Shown here: piece by piece, positions 46,771 through 57,682 of the stretch
Layout: the number at the start of each line of letters is the position of its first letter
Numbering within the stretch: position 1 is the first letter of the stretch
Source of the DNA: Betaproteobacteria bacterium
GTDB lineage: Bacteria > Pseudomonadota > Gammaproteobacteria > Burkholderiales > Burkholderiaceae_C
Assembly: GCA_016704535.1 (NCBI GenBank)
Contig: JADIZZ010000020.1
Span: 99,702-163,701, forward strand
DNA: 64,000 nucleotides
Direction: 5' to 3'
The notes under the pieces: generated by a model
What the model was told of the DNA's origin: nothing
The model's input: only the letters and a program-made list of their open reading frames with translations
Databases searched by the model: none
Position numbers and translations under genes: made by a program

Positions 46771-47720
46771 GGCAGCGCCCCCATGGCGGCCAGTGCGGCA
46801 CGGACCCAGGCCCCACGCTCGACCATCACGACCCCATACCCGGCCAGCGTCAGCGCCCAGAGGCCGGTCGCAAAGCCCAGCGCCACCGCAAACTGACGCC
46901 GGGCCAGCGCCGCGGCGTCGCCAAGGACGATTTCGTGCGCGGGTGACTGCGGGCCGCAGCCCACGTCGAGCACGGCCTGCGCGGCGCGCCAGGTGCCGAC
47001 CACGGTCACCGGGACGCCGGGCGGCACGACACGTTCGCGGAACACCCAGGGCCGTTCCGGCAGGCGCTGCAACACCTCGGCCGGCGTGCTGCGGCCGACC
47101 TCCATCTGCAGCCGCTGCAGGGCCTGCGGGTTGATGAGATCGACCGTGCCAATGGCCCAGGCCTGCGCCGCCGACTGCAGGTCGAAGGCCGGCAACTCGG
47201 GTGCGAGCTGCCAGGCGGTTTCCGCCAGCACCTGCGCTGCCGCAGGGTGGTGGGCGGCGCCGGAGAACTGCTGCTCGGCAACAGCGCCCAAGCTCGGGAA
47301 GCCGCGCAGGCTCAGAACGCCCACGCGGCTGCGCAGCCGACACGGCGTGCTGCGCAGGCCGCGCCAATGCGGGCGCCGCGTGCCCACGTCGTCGCCGTCG
47401 GCTTCGGCGGCGCTACCGGCGTAGCGCACGAACAGCGCTTCGCGGCCGCTGAAGGGGGCCAGCACAGGCCGGCCTTCGGCTTGCAGTTCCCCGCTCAGGC
47501 GCACCAACGTGCCGTCACGCAAGGCCGCGGATTCGGGCTCGCCCCGGCGACGCCAGGCCTGCCACACGCCTTGCAGGCTGCCCAGGCTGAGCGTCACACC
47601 CAGGGCCAGCAGGCTGGCGAGGACCCAGGCATGGGGCAGCCCGAGCGCGTGCAGCTGACGGTGGGTCAGCCAGGCCGCGCCGGCAAACAGCGCGATCATT
47701 CCAAAGCAGCCCCAGCGCAT
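46767..47720 (-). CDS. Membrane protein with a GIDE-like middle region
   Basis: 317 residues. Two helices at the N-terminus (about 4-48) and one near the C-terminus (FAVALGFATGLWALTLAGYG) enclose a soluble region. The stretch VRLSGELQAEGRPVLAPFSGREALFVRYAGS resembles the GIDE/MULAN-type domain seen in some bacterial membrane proteins, with a low-confidence match from memory. The RPVLAPFSGR turn and Val-rich EVGRSTPAEVLQRLPER region are the main landmarks. Function unknown. Confidence 0.5.
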   Translation of the reverse strand: MRWGCFGMIALFAGAAWLTHRQLHALGLPHAWVLASLLALGVTLSLGSLQGVWQAWRRRGEPESAALRDGTLVRLSGELQAEGRPVLAPFSGREALFVRYAGSAAEADGDDVGTRRPHWRGLRSTPCRLRSRVGVLSLRGFPSLGAVAEQQFSGAAHHPAAAQVLAETAWQLAPELPAFDLQSAAQAWAIGTVDLINPQALQRLQMEVGRSTPAEVLQRLPERPWVFRERVVPPGVPVTVVGTWRAAQAVLDVGCGPQSPAHEIVLGDAAALARRQFAVALGFATGLWALTLAGYGVVMVERGAWVRAALAAMGALP

Positions 47721-47956
47721 CGGTTCGAAGCTTACCGATCTTGGCTGCGCGGTGTCGGCTGCCTAGTCCAGGTCGAATTGCCTTCGCCCATGAGGATGCT
47801 GGACGCCGGCCCGGCGGCAGCGACACCCACACCAGTGGCGGCGGCACCGCCTGGCACAACCCGATGCGAAGCCGCTGGTCTCTGAAGCTCGTCTTCCGAG
47901 ACTCGATCAGGCTCAGCCGTGCCAAGGTGAACTGGGGGCGCCGCGCAACGCCGCGG

Positions 47957-49711
47957 TCACTGGAAGATGACCCGGCTCTGGATCACGCCCTGATTGCGAT
48001 CGACGTGGTAGAGCATGTACTCGAAGTAACTGCGGCTGGCCATGCCGGTGGGCACTGGCACCACGGGCCAGGTGGCGAAGGATGTCGCCGCCGGGCCCGG
48101 ATAAGTGCGCGTCAGCACCCGCAGCTTGGGCCAGGCCGCAGGGCTGACCACGCCCGTCTTGAGGCCCTCGATGTACTCCCAACCCTGCAGCAGCCGGAAC
48201 GGCTGGGTGGTCGACAGCGAAGGCTGGAGGTTCCAACTCAGGCTGATCGGGGCCGGCGTCGCGCTCATGCCGTTGCTGCGCACGCCGGTCGCGCCGAGCG
48301 CGCCGAGGTTCAGTCTCGCGAAGTTGTCATTGGCCGTCGGGGCGGCGCCGCTGCCGGCCATCTCGACGAAGCTGCGCGGCAGCGTCGTCAAGGTCTCGTA
48401 GTAGGTGGCGATCGGGGTACTGCCGGCATGGCCGTTGACGGTCTTCCAGCCGTCGTCGTTGTAGACATCAAGCCGGTAGACGCCACCAGCCACCCAGCCC
48501 TGGCTGGCGAACTGCTGGTCGGCGGCCGCATTGGGCGTCGAGGTGTACCCGATGCCCCAGTTGTCGCCGGGGGCGCCGTAGGCCAGGCAGTCCGACGCGC
48601 TGGCCACCGGGGTGCCGGTGCCGGCGATGCCACAGTAGCGGAAGCTGTCCTCATCCAGCCAGTTGGCGTAGTTGCTGGCTTTGCCGGCCAGCTCCGGCGC
48701 CGACCGCATCAGGAACGGCGAGACCATCTTCCAGGACCAGGGCACGCTCACGCCATTGATGGTGGCCGCGGGCCCCGGGCCGCTGACCACGACGTACTTG
48801 GCTGCGGCCAAGGGGTCGGTGACGTTGACGCGGATGTCTCGCCGGTAGCGCACCGCCGGGCTGAGCGACAGGCCGGTGGTGATCGAGTAGCGCTGCTCGC
48901 GCGTGATGCGAGGCTGCAGCGAGAACCCCACAAGCCGCTGATCGCCATAGAAGCGCCAGGCCGTGCCGGCCTGGGCGCTGCTGCATCCGGGTGACCCCGC
49001 TGAACTGCCCGAGATCAGCGTCTCGACGACGGCGCCGGCAGTGCTGCCGTCCTTGTAGGCGATGTCGTACTGGATATCGACCTCGCGGCGGGTGCTGCCG
49101 TCGGCGTTGCCAAGGGTGCGCAATGCGAGCACCTGGATGTTGATGCGTCGCGCGCCGATGCGGTAGGCCTCGCTGGCGCGTGTGGTGGCCGGGTCCTCGT
49201 CGAAGTCGGCGACCAACCAGGCCCTGGTGCGGCCGTTGCTGCGGTAGCAGGTGTCGTTGAGCGACGTCGCCACGGCGCCGTTGGCGGGAACGGCGCTGGC
49301 CCACAGCGCGTCGAACGAGGCCATGAAAGACTGGATCTCGTCGGTCGTGGCCTGTGGCAGCAGCGTCGCGCTCTGCAAGGAGAACACGTAGTTGCCCATG
49401 TCGAGCAGCTTGACGTCGAGGTAGGTCTCCGTGCCCAGCCTCACCGCCGGGATCGTCAGCAGGCCGCTTGCGGGCTCGTAGGTGGCCACGCCAGGGGCTG
49501 CAGGCTTCTGCTCGGTGGCACCCTGCAGCGTGAAGGTGTAGTTGCCGACGTCGAGCAGCGTGACCTGGGTGTAGGTGCTCGAACCCACGCTTACCGAGGG
49601 GATCGTGACCACGTTCGTGGCGACGTCGTAGACCGTGACCTGGGCCGTCGCGGCGCCCACGGCACAGAGTTGAGCTGCCGCCCACGCCAATGCGAAGAAG
49701 TTGCAGTTCAC
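47957..49711 (-). CDS. Large secreted protein with N-terminal duplicated beta motif
   Basis: 584 residues from a GTG at 49711, preceded by AGGAG seven bases upstream; an ATG at 49732 has no such site. A signal peptide ends near ATAQ. Two units of about 45 residues are repeated (VVTIPSVSVGSSTYTQVTLLD and LLTIPAVRLGTETYLDVKLLD), a motif common in Burkholderiales exported proteins. The remaining 450 residues contain many Tyr, Ser and Thr, four or more Cys, and no known domain. It seems to end intact (SYFEYMLYHVDRNQGVIQSRVIFQ). Function unknown. Confidence 0.6.
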   Translation of the reverse strand: MNCNFFALAWAAAQLCAVGAATAQVTVYDVATNVVTIPSVSVGSSTYTQVTLLDVGNYTFTLQGATEQKPAAPGVATYEPASGLLTIPAVRLGTETYLDVKLLDMGNYVFSLQSATLLPQATTDEIQSFMASFDALWASAVPANGAVATSLNDTCYRSNGRTRAWLVADFDEDPATTRASEAYRIGARRINIQVLALRTLGNADGSTRREVDIQYDIAYKDGSTAGAVVETLISGSSAGSPGCSSAQAGTAWRFYGDQRLVGFSLQPRITREQRYSITTGLSLSPAVRYRRDIRVNVTDPLAAAKYVVVSGPGPAATINGVSVPWSWKMVSPFLMRSAPELAGKASNYANWLDEDSFRYCGIAGTGTPVASASDCLAYGAPGDNWGIGYTSTPNAAADQQFASQGWVAGGVYRLDVYNDDGWKTVNGHAGSTPIATYYETLTTLPRSFVEMAGSGAAPTANDNFARLNLGALGATGVRSNGMSATPAPISLSWNLQPSLSTTQPFRLLQGWEYIEGLKTGVVSPAAWPKLRVLTRTYPGPAATSFATWPVVPVPTGMASRSYFEYMLYHVDRNQGVIQSRVIFQ

Positions 49712-49920
49712 GGAGGTACTCCTATGGACCATCGCTACCGACCCAGGCCGGGGACGGCCCGATGGGAGTCATCATCCCTGCATGGGACAGGGAATGCAAT
49801 CCGGCGGCCGCTCGTGCTGTCGAACTTTGATCCGCCTGCTGGAGAATCGGTGGGCAATGTGCTGAGCGCGGTGCTGGCAGGACAAGACCACCGGGCCGCG
49901 CTCTCCGGCAGCAGCGTCGC

Positions 49921-50628
49921 TCAAGCCGTTGGCTCGATGAGGCGGTACTGCGCTGGGGGGTTCTTGCAGACCGGGCAGGCGCCCTCGGGCACCTTGTTCA
50001 CCGTCGAGCCGCAGAGCTGGCAGATGAAGTAGCGGTCGGTCTTGTCGTCGATGGTGCGCGCCACGGTCTCGAAGAACGACGGCGTCCAGCGCTGGATCTG
50101 CTTGATCTTGTCGCGGTGCTGCTTCTCCGAGGCCCATGCGAACTGCACCGCGTCGATCGCATCGGCGTGCTTCTCACCGGAAATCTTCGCCAGCAACCCC
50201 GGATAGAAGCCGTCGATCGACGCCATCTCGCCGTTGGCGGCCAGGATCAGGTTGTCGCGGGTGCTGGCCAGGTTGACTGCCGGCTTGGGCAGCGGCACCA
50301 ATTCCTCACCGAGGCGCGTCAGCACGCGGCCGAAGTTGCTGGCATGCACCTGCTCGGAGGCCGCAAAGGCCAGGAACAGGTAGGCGATGCCCCGATAGCC
50401 CTCGTCGCGGGCACGCTTGGCGAACTCGCTGTAGTGATAGTAGACGTTGGTTTCGTTCTCGCGCGCGGCCTTCATCGCGGCGATGGTCAACGGATAGGCC
50501 GCGGCGCGCACGCCGCCCGGGCGCGCCAGGCCGGCGCAAGCGATGGCGACCAGCGCCTGCAGGCAATGCCGCCGGCGCGGGGTCATGGATCGGCGTTGAC
50601 CAGGGTCGATCTCAGCGCGGGGACTCAT
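49921..50628 (-). CDS. Exported rubrerythrin-like protein
   Basis: 235 residues. A Tat-like signal (TPRRRHCLQALVAIACAGLARPGG) precedes a rubrerythrin ferritin-like domain with KAARENETNVYYHYSEFA, FAASEQVHASNF and ASEKQHRDKI, containing the E-x-x-H type di-iron ligands, and a C-terminal rubredoxin domain (ICQLCGSTV...CPVCKNPPAQYRLI). This is classical rubrerythrin order, unlike the fusion at 24645. An AGAGGAAG ribosome site precedes the ATG at 50628. Rubrerythrins are peroxidases of the cytoplasm in most bacteria, so a signal peptide is noteworthy. Confidence 0.78.
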   Translation of the reverse strand: MSPRAEIDPGQRRSMTPRRRHCLQALVAIACAGLARPGGVRAAAYPLTIAAMKAARENETNVYYHYSEFAKRARDEGYRGIAYLFLAFAASEQVHASNFGRVLTRLGEELVPLPKPAVNLASTRDNLILAANGEMASIDGFYPGLLAKISGEKHADAIDAVQFAWASEKQHRDKIKQIQRWTPSFFETVARTIDDKTDRYFICQLCGSTVNKVPEGACPVCKNPPAQYRLIEPTA

Positions 50629-50698
50629 GGCGACTTCCTCTTGCAGGTTCGAGAACTTGCAGTAGGCGCCGCAGCGTCACGGGTGGCGATGACGCGCG

Positions 50699-50850
50699 TC
50701 AATCGCTGGCGTCCGAGGCGGCGAGTTGTTGCGCCGCGCCGACCAGAAAGTCATCGCGGCCGGCGGCGTCGTGCCGCTGGAGCAGACCCTGCAGGGCGGC
50801 CAGCCAGGCGGCACGTTCAGGCGGCGGGTCGACGGCGGGTCGGCGCGAGC

Positions 50851-50875
<25 letters not shown>
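50699..50875 (-). pseudogene. Possible frame-shifted tail of the hybrid kinase
   Basis: Immediately after and overlapping the kinase's Pro/Gln-rich end, another minus-strand frame reads LAFLSSRRPAVDPPPERAAWL, then a Leu/Ala-rich helix-like end and a stop at 50699. It has the codon use of a real gene and no start of its own near it. The original kinase may have continued into it, through a one-base frame change near 50870. A separate short gene is the alternative. Confidence 0.3.
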
Positions 50876-53186
<2,311 letters not shown>

Positions 53187-53190
<4 letters not shown>

Positions 53191-54230
53191 GGCTGGCGGC
53201 CGGCCCAGCGGTCGATGACCATGCTCTCGACGCTGTAGCGTGCCGCGGCCGGCAAGTCGGGGTTGCTGCTGCGGAAGAAGAGCTCGGTCTCGCGCAGTTG
53301 CCCGGCCGAGAAGCGGCCGTCGGGGCTGTACTGCCGCGGGTACAGGCGCGCCGCGCTGATCACGGCCTGGCGGGCCGTGCCCTGCAGCTGCAACGCATCG
53401 GCCATCTCCTGCGCCGAGCGGGCGGCGATCCACTCCAGCGTACGCCGCACGAGGCTCACCATGCGCGCCGTGCGCTCGGGCCCGGCTTCGACGCGGTCAC
53501 GGCGGCCGATCAAGGCCGCGCGCAGGAAGCCGGCCCCCGGCACGGTGGCGGCGTCGGCCGGCACACCGGTGGAGAAGAGGCGGAAGGCCAGCCCCTCATC
53601 CTCGATCTGGATGGCCACCGTGCCATCGGCCATGACGGCATCGACGCTCTGGCCGCGCAGTGCGGCCGACATCGATTCCCAGCTCATGCCGGACGAGATG
53701 AAGCGCAGGCTGTCCACCGGCACGCCGCGGCTGCCGAACACCTGTTCCGCCAGTTGCTGCGCCGTGGTGCGGTTCTGCAGCGAGTTGTTGTGCAGACCGA
53801 TGACGCGGCCGCGCAGGTCGGCGATGCGGCGCACGCTGCCGCGCAGATCGCTGCGCACCAGCAGCGTGTAGACAGGCAGCCCGTGCACCGCCGCCAGGGC
53901 CACGAGCTGGGCCCGCCCGGCGGCGTTGGCCTCCATGGCGGCGGGCAAGCCGAAAGCCGCGAATTCCGCGTTGCCGCCTTGCAGCTCCCGGATCAGGATG
54001 CCGCCACCGCCTTCGAACTTCAAGCGCAGCGGCAGGCCGAGCTGGCGGTCGAGTCCCAGCTTGAGCGCCAGCTCGAAGGGCAAGGAGACCGAGCTGCCCG
54101 GCCCCGGCAGCACCACCACGGCGGGCCGCTCGGCCACGGGTTGCGCATGGCCACCAGGCGCCGCGAAGGCGCCGCACATCGCGCCCAGACCCCGCAGCAC
54201 GACGCGACGCGACGGGTGGTCAACGGGCAT
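53187..54230 (-). CDS. Substrate-binding protein paired with the kinase
   Basis: 347 residues with a Tat-like signal (SRRVVLRGLGAMCGAFAAPGGHAQ). The fold is a periplasmic binding protein of the SsuA/NMT1 type: LPFELALKLGLDRQLGLPLRLKF, GGILIRELQGGNAEFAAFGLPAAM, LRGRVIGLHNNSLQNRTTAQQL, and VDAVMADGTVAIQIEDEG. No permease or ATPase genes are near; the downstream neighbour is the hybrid kinase with a four-base overlap, so it likely serves sensing. The ATG at 54230 has GGGGA before it; an ATG at 54272 is the alternative. Confidence 0.8.
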
Positions 54231-54505
54231 GTTCCCCACACGCAGGGGACTGATCGCACGAGGAATGGTCATCAGTGAACGCGCCCGGACGAGACGGCCG
54301 CGAATTATGGCGTCGAAGCGGGTTGCGGGCGCAGCACGCCGGCAGGCCCACAGGCGACGGCAGGCCCATCGTGTGTTGTGTTTGGGAGCGGTCCTGCGAC
54401 TTACCTGGCCGGCGCTGCCGCCGTGCTGGCGAGCGTCACGCGCAGTCTGCGCGGCTTGACCATCCCGCTGACCAGCGACTTCTAGCCCAGTACGTCGCGT
54501 GGGCT

Positions 54506-54649
54506 TCAGTCCCCCGGCAGCCAGCCCTGCGCCTGCAACAGCGTTTCCAGGCACTGCTCCCGCAGGCCGTAAAAGCGCTTGATTTCAGCGATCTGGGCCA
54601 GCAGCTCGGGCCGCTGCGCTTCACGGCCAGGATCATCTTGCTCTTGCTG
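54506..54649 (-). pseudogene. C-terminal gene fragment of unknown parentage
   Basis: A minus-strand frame from about 54649 to a stop at 54506 ends in 38 residues with real-protein character, including PELLAQIAEIKRFYGLREQC and ETLLQAQGWLPGD. There is no start codon or ribosome site, and upstream the frame turns into Arg-rich sequence, so this looks like the preserved 3' end of a lost gene. I cannot name the family. Confidence 0.35.
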
Positions 54650-54884
54650 GTGTGTTCGAGCGCGACGAGCCCGAATACCTGCGTTCCTTAGCCCATCCCG
54701 CGGCGCTGCTGGTGGCCAGCGTGGCCGGCAAGCCGATCGGCGTGCACCTGGCCAGCCGCATCCTGCGTTGGCCTGCTGGCGCGGCTGGGCAAAGCAACGG
54801 ACGCGCGCGGTTGAGATTGGGCTGCCTTCGACATTTCTGAGACATCCGCCGTCCTAAACTCGCTGCCGGGTAGCTGACGTTCGC

Positions 54885-54931
54885 CCCCAACAGGGCTATG
54901 CAGACGGGCAATCAAGCGCTAAAAGTTGGGT
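54885..54931 (+). repeat. attC-like inverted structure (integron cassette site?)
   Basis: CCCAAC at 54886-54891 and GTTGGG at 54925-54930 are perfect complements around a 33-base spacer. The right side, GTTGGGTTAGC, fits the attC core GTTRRRY; inside, AGGGCT and AGCGCT are nearly complementary, as attC L boxes are. It lies 117 bases before a DUF4287 gene of the sort often carried on cassettes. Only one such site is seen and no integrase is present, so this is tentative. Confidence 0.3.
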
Positions 54932-55047
54932 TAGCGGGCGTCGCGGCCGTAGCGACCAGGAGCTCAGAACTCTTGCTTGCCCCGCGACTTGATGGAGTAG
55001 GTGTCCATCCCTTCAAGAAGGACCGACCTCGCACGACAGGAGCAAGC

Positions 55048-55635
55048 ATGGCAGACCCTGCGGCTGCGACGATCACGCAGCTCAAGAACATTCAGGCCCG
55101 CACCGGCAAGACCATTGCCGAGTTGCACGCCGCCGTTGCCGCCAGCGGCGCAGCCAAGCACGGCGAAAGGCGCAGCTGGCTGATGGAGCACTTCAAGCTC
55201 GGCTACGGAGACGCCAACGCCGTCGCGCTGTTCATCGGCAAGCCCTTGCCTGACCTGGGCGGCGCTGCAGCGAGCGCCACGGCACCGGCTCCGAATGGCG
55301 ACCCGCTGGACGCCATCTATACCGGCGCCAAGGCGGCGCTGCGCCCCCTGCACGAAGCGGTCATGTTGCAGGTCAGGGCGTTGGGAGCATTCGAAGAGGC
55401 ACCGAAGAAGTCGTACATCAGCCTGCGCCGGAAGAAGCAGTTCGCGATGGTGGGGCCGGCCACGAAAGACAGCGTCGAGATCGGCCTGAATGCAAAGGAC
55501 CTGCCGACACACGCCAGGCTGAAGTTGCAGCCGCCGGGCAGCATGTGCAATGCCACCACGCGCATCACGAACGCAGCCGAGGTCGATACGCTGTTGCAGG
55601 GCTGGCTCCGGACGGCTTACGACGCGGCGGGTTGA
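55048..55635 (+). CDS. DUF4287/DUF5655 protein
   Basis: 195 residues. N-terminal DUF4287 part: ITQLKNIQARTGKTIAEL and GERRSWLMEHFKLGYGDANAVALF. C-terminal DUF5655 part: PLHEAVMLQV, KKSYISLRRKKQFAMVGPATKDSVEIGLN. Function unknown; the combination is common in accessory regions. AGGAG ends six bases before the ATG at 55048. It follows an attC-like structure, and two small hairpins follow the stop (CGGACC-ATC-GGTCCG at 55645-55659, GCCC-GAAAAA-GGGC at 55666-55679). Confidence 0.8.
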   Translation: MADPAAATITQLKNIQARTGKTIAELHAAVAASGAAKHGERRSWLMEHFKLGYGDANAVALFIGKPLPDLGGAAASATAPAPNGDPLDAIYTGAKAALRPLHEAVMLQVRALGAFEEAPKKSYISLRRKKQFAMVGPATKDSVEIGLNAKDLPTHARLKLQPPGSMCNATTRITNAAEVDTLLQGWLRTAYDAAG

Positions 55636-56352
55636 GCGGCAGCTCGGACCATCGGTCCGGCACAAGCCCGAAAAAGGGCACTGGCAGGCGAGTTGCCCGA
55701 GAGCTGACTGCCGCCACCGTCAGCAACTGGCCGGGACGAGCCAAAGCGGAGTCCAAGTTGGCCGCCGTAAACCAGTCATCCAAGACGGGCCAGCAGGGGA
55801 AATTCTGAGCGGGTGCGGATCACCAGCGGCCGGCTGTGTGAGGTCACGAACAGCCGCTTCGTAGAAGCGAAACAAGAAAGGCGATGTCTTGCCGTCCGGC
55901 TGCTTTGGAGCAACCCGGCGGGCAGCATTGGGTCGGCAGCGTGGGTACTTGGCCTTCGGATGCAGTCGTTCGGTCAGGGACGTAGCGTCGCGGCCAGAAG
56001 CGGCCGAAGCCCGCCGCGCGGTGAAGGCGCGCTTTGCCACACTTCGCCGACAGCCGGGCTGGACCATGCTAGGTTTCACCAGGTCCTGCGCCGCTGCTGC
56101 CGTGATGTCCTGGCCCAGCTCATCGCCAGCACGATGGGCCCGATGGCTACATGCGCCATTGGCGCGAAGTCCTTCAAACTGTGGCGGTCAATCTTGGGGT
56201 CCAGCGCCTGGCCATTGCCGTGGGTCGAGCTCATCCCAACAGGATGCTTGTGGCCGCGGGTTGGCCCCCTAGCACGCTGCACACAGGCGCCCTAGCCTCT
56301 GCAGGCCTTCGGGGTCCAACCCCGTTGATCCACCAAACCGGAACTGTCCAAC
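55636..56352. other. Degraded intergenic region
   Basis: 717 bases without an intact gene. It contains two hairpins after the DUF4287 gene and, at 56132-56243 on the minus strand, a piece of a Bug-type receptor gene. The remainder shows no coding pattern that I can support on either strand and looks like old accessory DNA. Confidence 0.5.
56132..56243 (-). pseudogene. Fragment of a Bug/TctC-type solute receptor gene
   Basis: About 37 codons on the minus strand read VGMSSTHGNGQALDPKIDR, followed by HSLKDFAPMAHVAIGPIVLAM. The pattern of ST-N/G-xA...D-x-x-KDFAP-x-x-x-V resembles the N-terminal lobe of tripartite tricarboxylate (Bug) receptors, in which a similar segment follows the signal peptide. 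The sequence on either side does not continue in the family. A relic; no function expected. Confidence 0.4.
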
Positions 56353-57222
56353 ATGCGCACCATTCTCGTCACAGGCGCCAGCCGAGGCATCGGCCTTGCC
56401 ACCGCACTCGCCTTCGCGCGCGCCGGCCACAAGGTGGCTGCCGCCATGCGCAACCCGGCGGCGGCGCCCGAACTTGCGCGCGCCGCTGCCGCCGAGCGGC
56501 TGGCCGTTTCGGTCTTCACCATGGACGTGGATGACGATGCCTCGGTGAAGGAGGCGGTGCGCCGCGTTGAGGCCGAGCTGGGGCCGATCGAGGTGCTGGT
56601 CAACAACGCCGGCATCGAGCTCACAGGGTCGGTGGAAGAGATGCCGATGTCGGGCTTCCGCGACGTGATGGAGACCAACTGCTTCGGCGCTATCCGCTGC
56701 ATCCAGGCCGTGCTGCCGAGCATGCGCGCGCGGCGCAGCGGCTGCATCGCCAACGTGACGTCGATTTCAGGCAGGCTCGCGTCGTCACCGATGGGCGCTT
56801 ACGCGGCGTCGAAGTTTGCACTCGAGGCCGTGTCCGAGTGCCTGGCGCAGGAGGTCAAGCCCTTCGGCATCCGCGTCTGCGTGGTCGAGCCCGGCATCAT
56901 CGATACCGACATGGCACGCGGCATCAGCGTTGCGGGCGTTGCGTCGGCATACCCCAACCAGCGGCGCATGGCCGCGTTGTTCGTCGCCGCGCTGAAGCAC
57001 CCGACGCCACCTGGCGTGGTGGCCGACAAGCTGGTCGAGATCGCCGATGGCGGCAGCTGGCAGTTCAGGCACCCCGTTGGGCCCGATGCCGCGCCTTTCC
57101 TGCAGTGGCGCGCGGCGCTCAGCGACGAGGCCTGGGTCGAGTGGGGCGCACTCGACGACGACGCCTGGTACGCGCGGCTGAAGGCCGACTTCGGCATGGA
57201 TGCGCGGCCCGAGGCCGGCTGA
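56353..57222 (+). CDS. Short-chain dehydrogenase/reductase
   Basis: 289 residues. NAD(P)-binding TGASRGIGLATA at residues 7-18, NNAGIELTG, the catalytic Ser in NVTSISGR and Tyr/Lys in YAASKFALE, and IRVCVVEPGIIDT give a complete classical SDR of somewhat longer than usual length because of a 40-residue C-terminal extension. Substrate unknown. The position after degraded DNA and before an intergenic stretch suggests a single-gene unit. Confidence 0.87.
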   Translation: MRTILVTGASRGIGLATALAFARAGHKVAAAMRNPAAAPELARAAAAERLAVSVFTMDVDDDASVKEAVRRVEAELGPIEVLVNNAGIELTGSVEEMPMSGFRDVMETNCFGAIRCIQAVLPSMRARRSGCIANVTSISGRLASSPMGAYAASKFALEAVSECLAQEVKPFGIRVCVVEPGIIDTDMARGISVAGVASAYPNQRRMAALFVAALKHPTPPGVVADKLVEIADGGSWQFRHPVGPDAAPFLQWRAALSDEAWVEWGALDDDAWYARLKADFGMDARPEAG

Positions 57223-57682
57223 TCGACGGTCTGCGCCAGCACGCGGGCTGGCCGGCGGCAGTGCCGTGCACCCGGGCGTTGCCGCTTCAGGGCGCATAGG
57301 CAGTCCAACTGTCATCTCCATGGCCGACGGCTGGCCGAAGCGGTGAGCTGGTGCCGGCATCCTGGCGCCGGGCCGTCGCCTTGCTTGGGTGATGATCGCC
57401 AAGGCTTGAGCGGTTCACTGCACAGGCCACCCGTCGATCGGAAACCCAAGTCACCCGGCAGGTCGGGGCTGCCCGGGGGCGCAGCGGAAGAGCTCTCCAC
57501 AATGGCCGTCAGGCGCCGTTCGACAGGCCACCCGCAACCCGACATCTGGGAGTGCCGATCTGGCCGTCAGGGAAAGGCTGCGGTGCTGCCTGCACACCTG
57601 GAGAGGTCCTTCGGCTCGCACTGGACGCCGACTTGCACGCTTTCAGAACGGCAGCAGTGCAAGGTCTGCCGGAACAACTGAC
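57223..57682. other. Intergenic region, nothing recognised
   Basis: 460 bases between the convergent SDR and eutC genes. No frame has homology or codon use that I can support. An 11-base direct repeat CAGGCCACCCG occurs at about 57423 and 57523. It may hold terminators for both genes, but I see no clear hairpin with a T run. Confidence 0.4.

Noticed and set aside
54231..54505. Promoter or RNA gene upstream of the binding-protein gene
   Set aside because: No tRNA, riboswitch or convincing promoter pattern was visible in this stretch.
54652..54840. A 62-codon plus-strand frame before the attC-like site
   Set aside because: No ribosome site, no family and shadow-like composition; not enough to call a gene.
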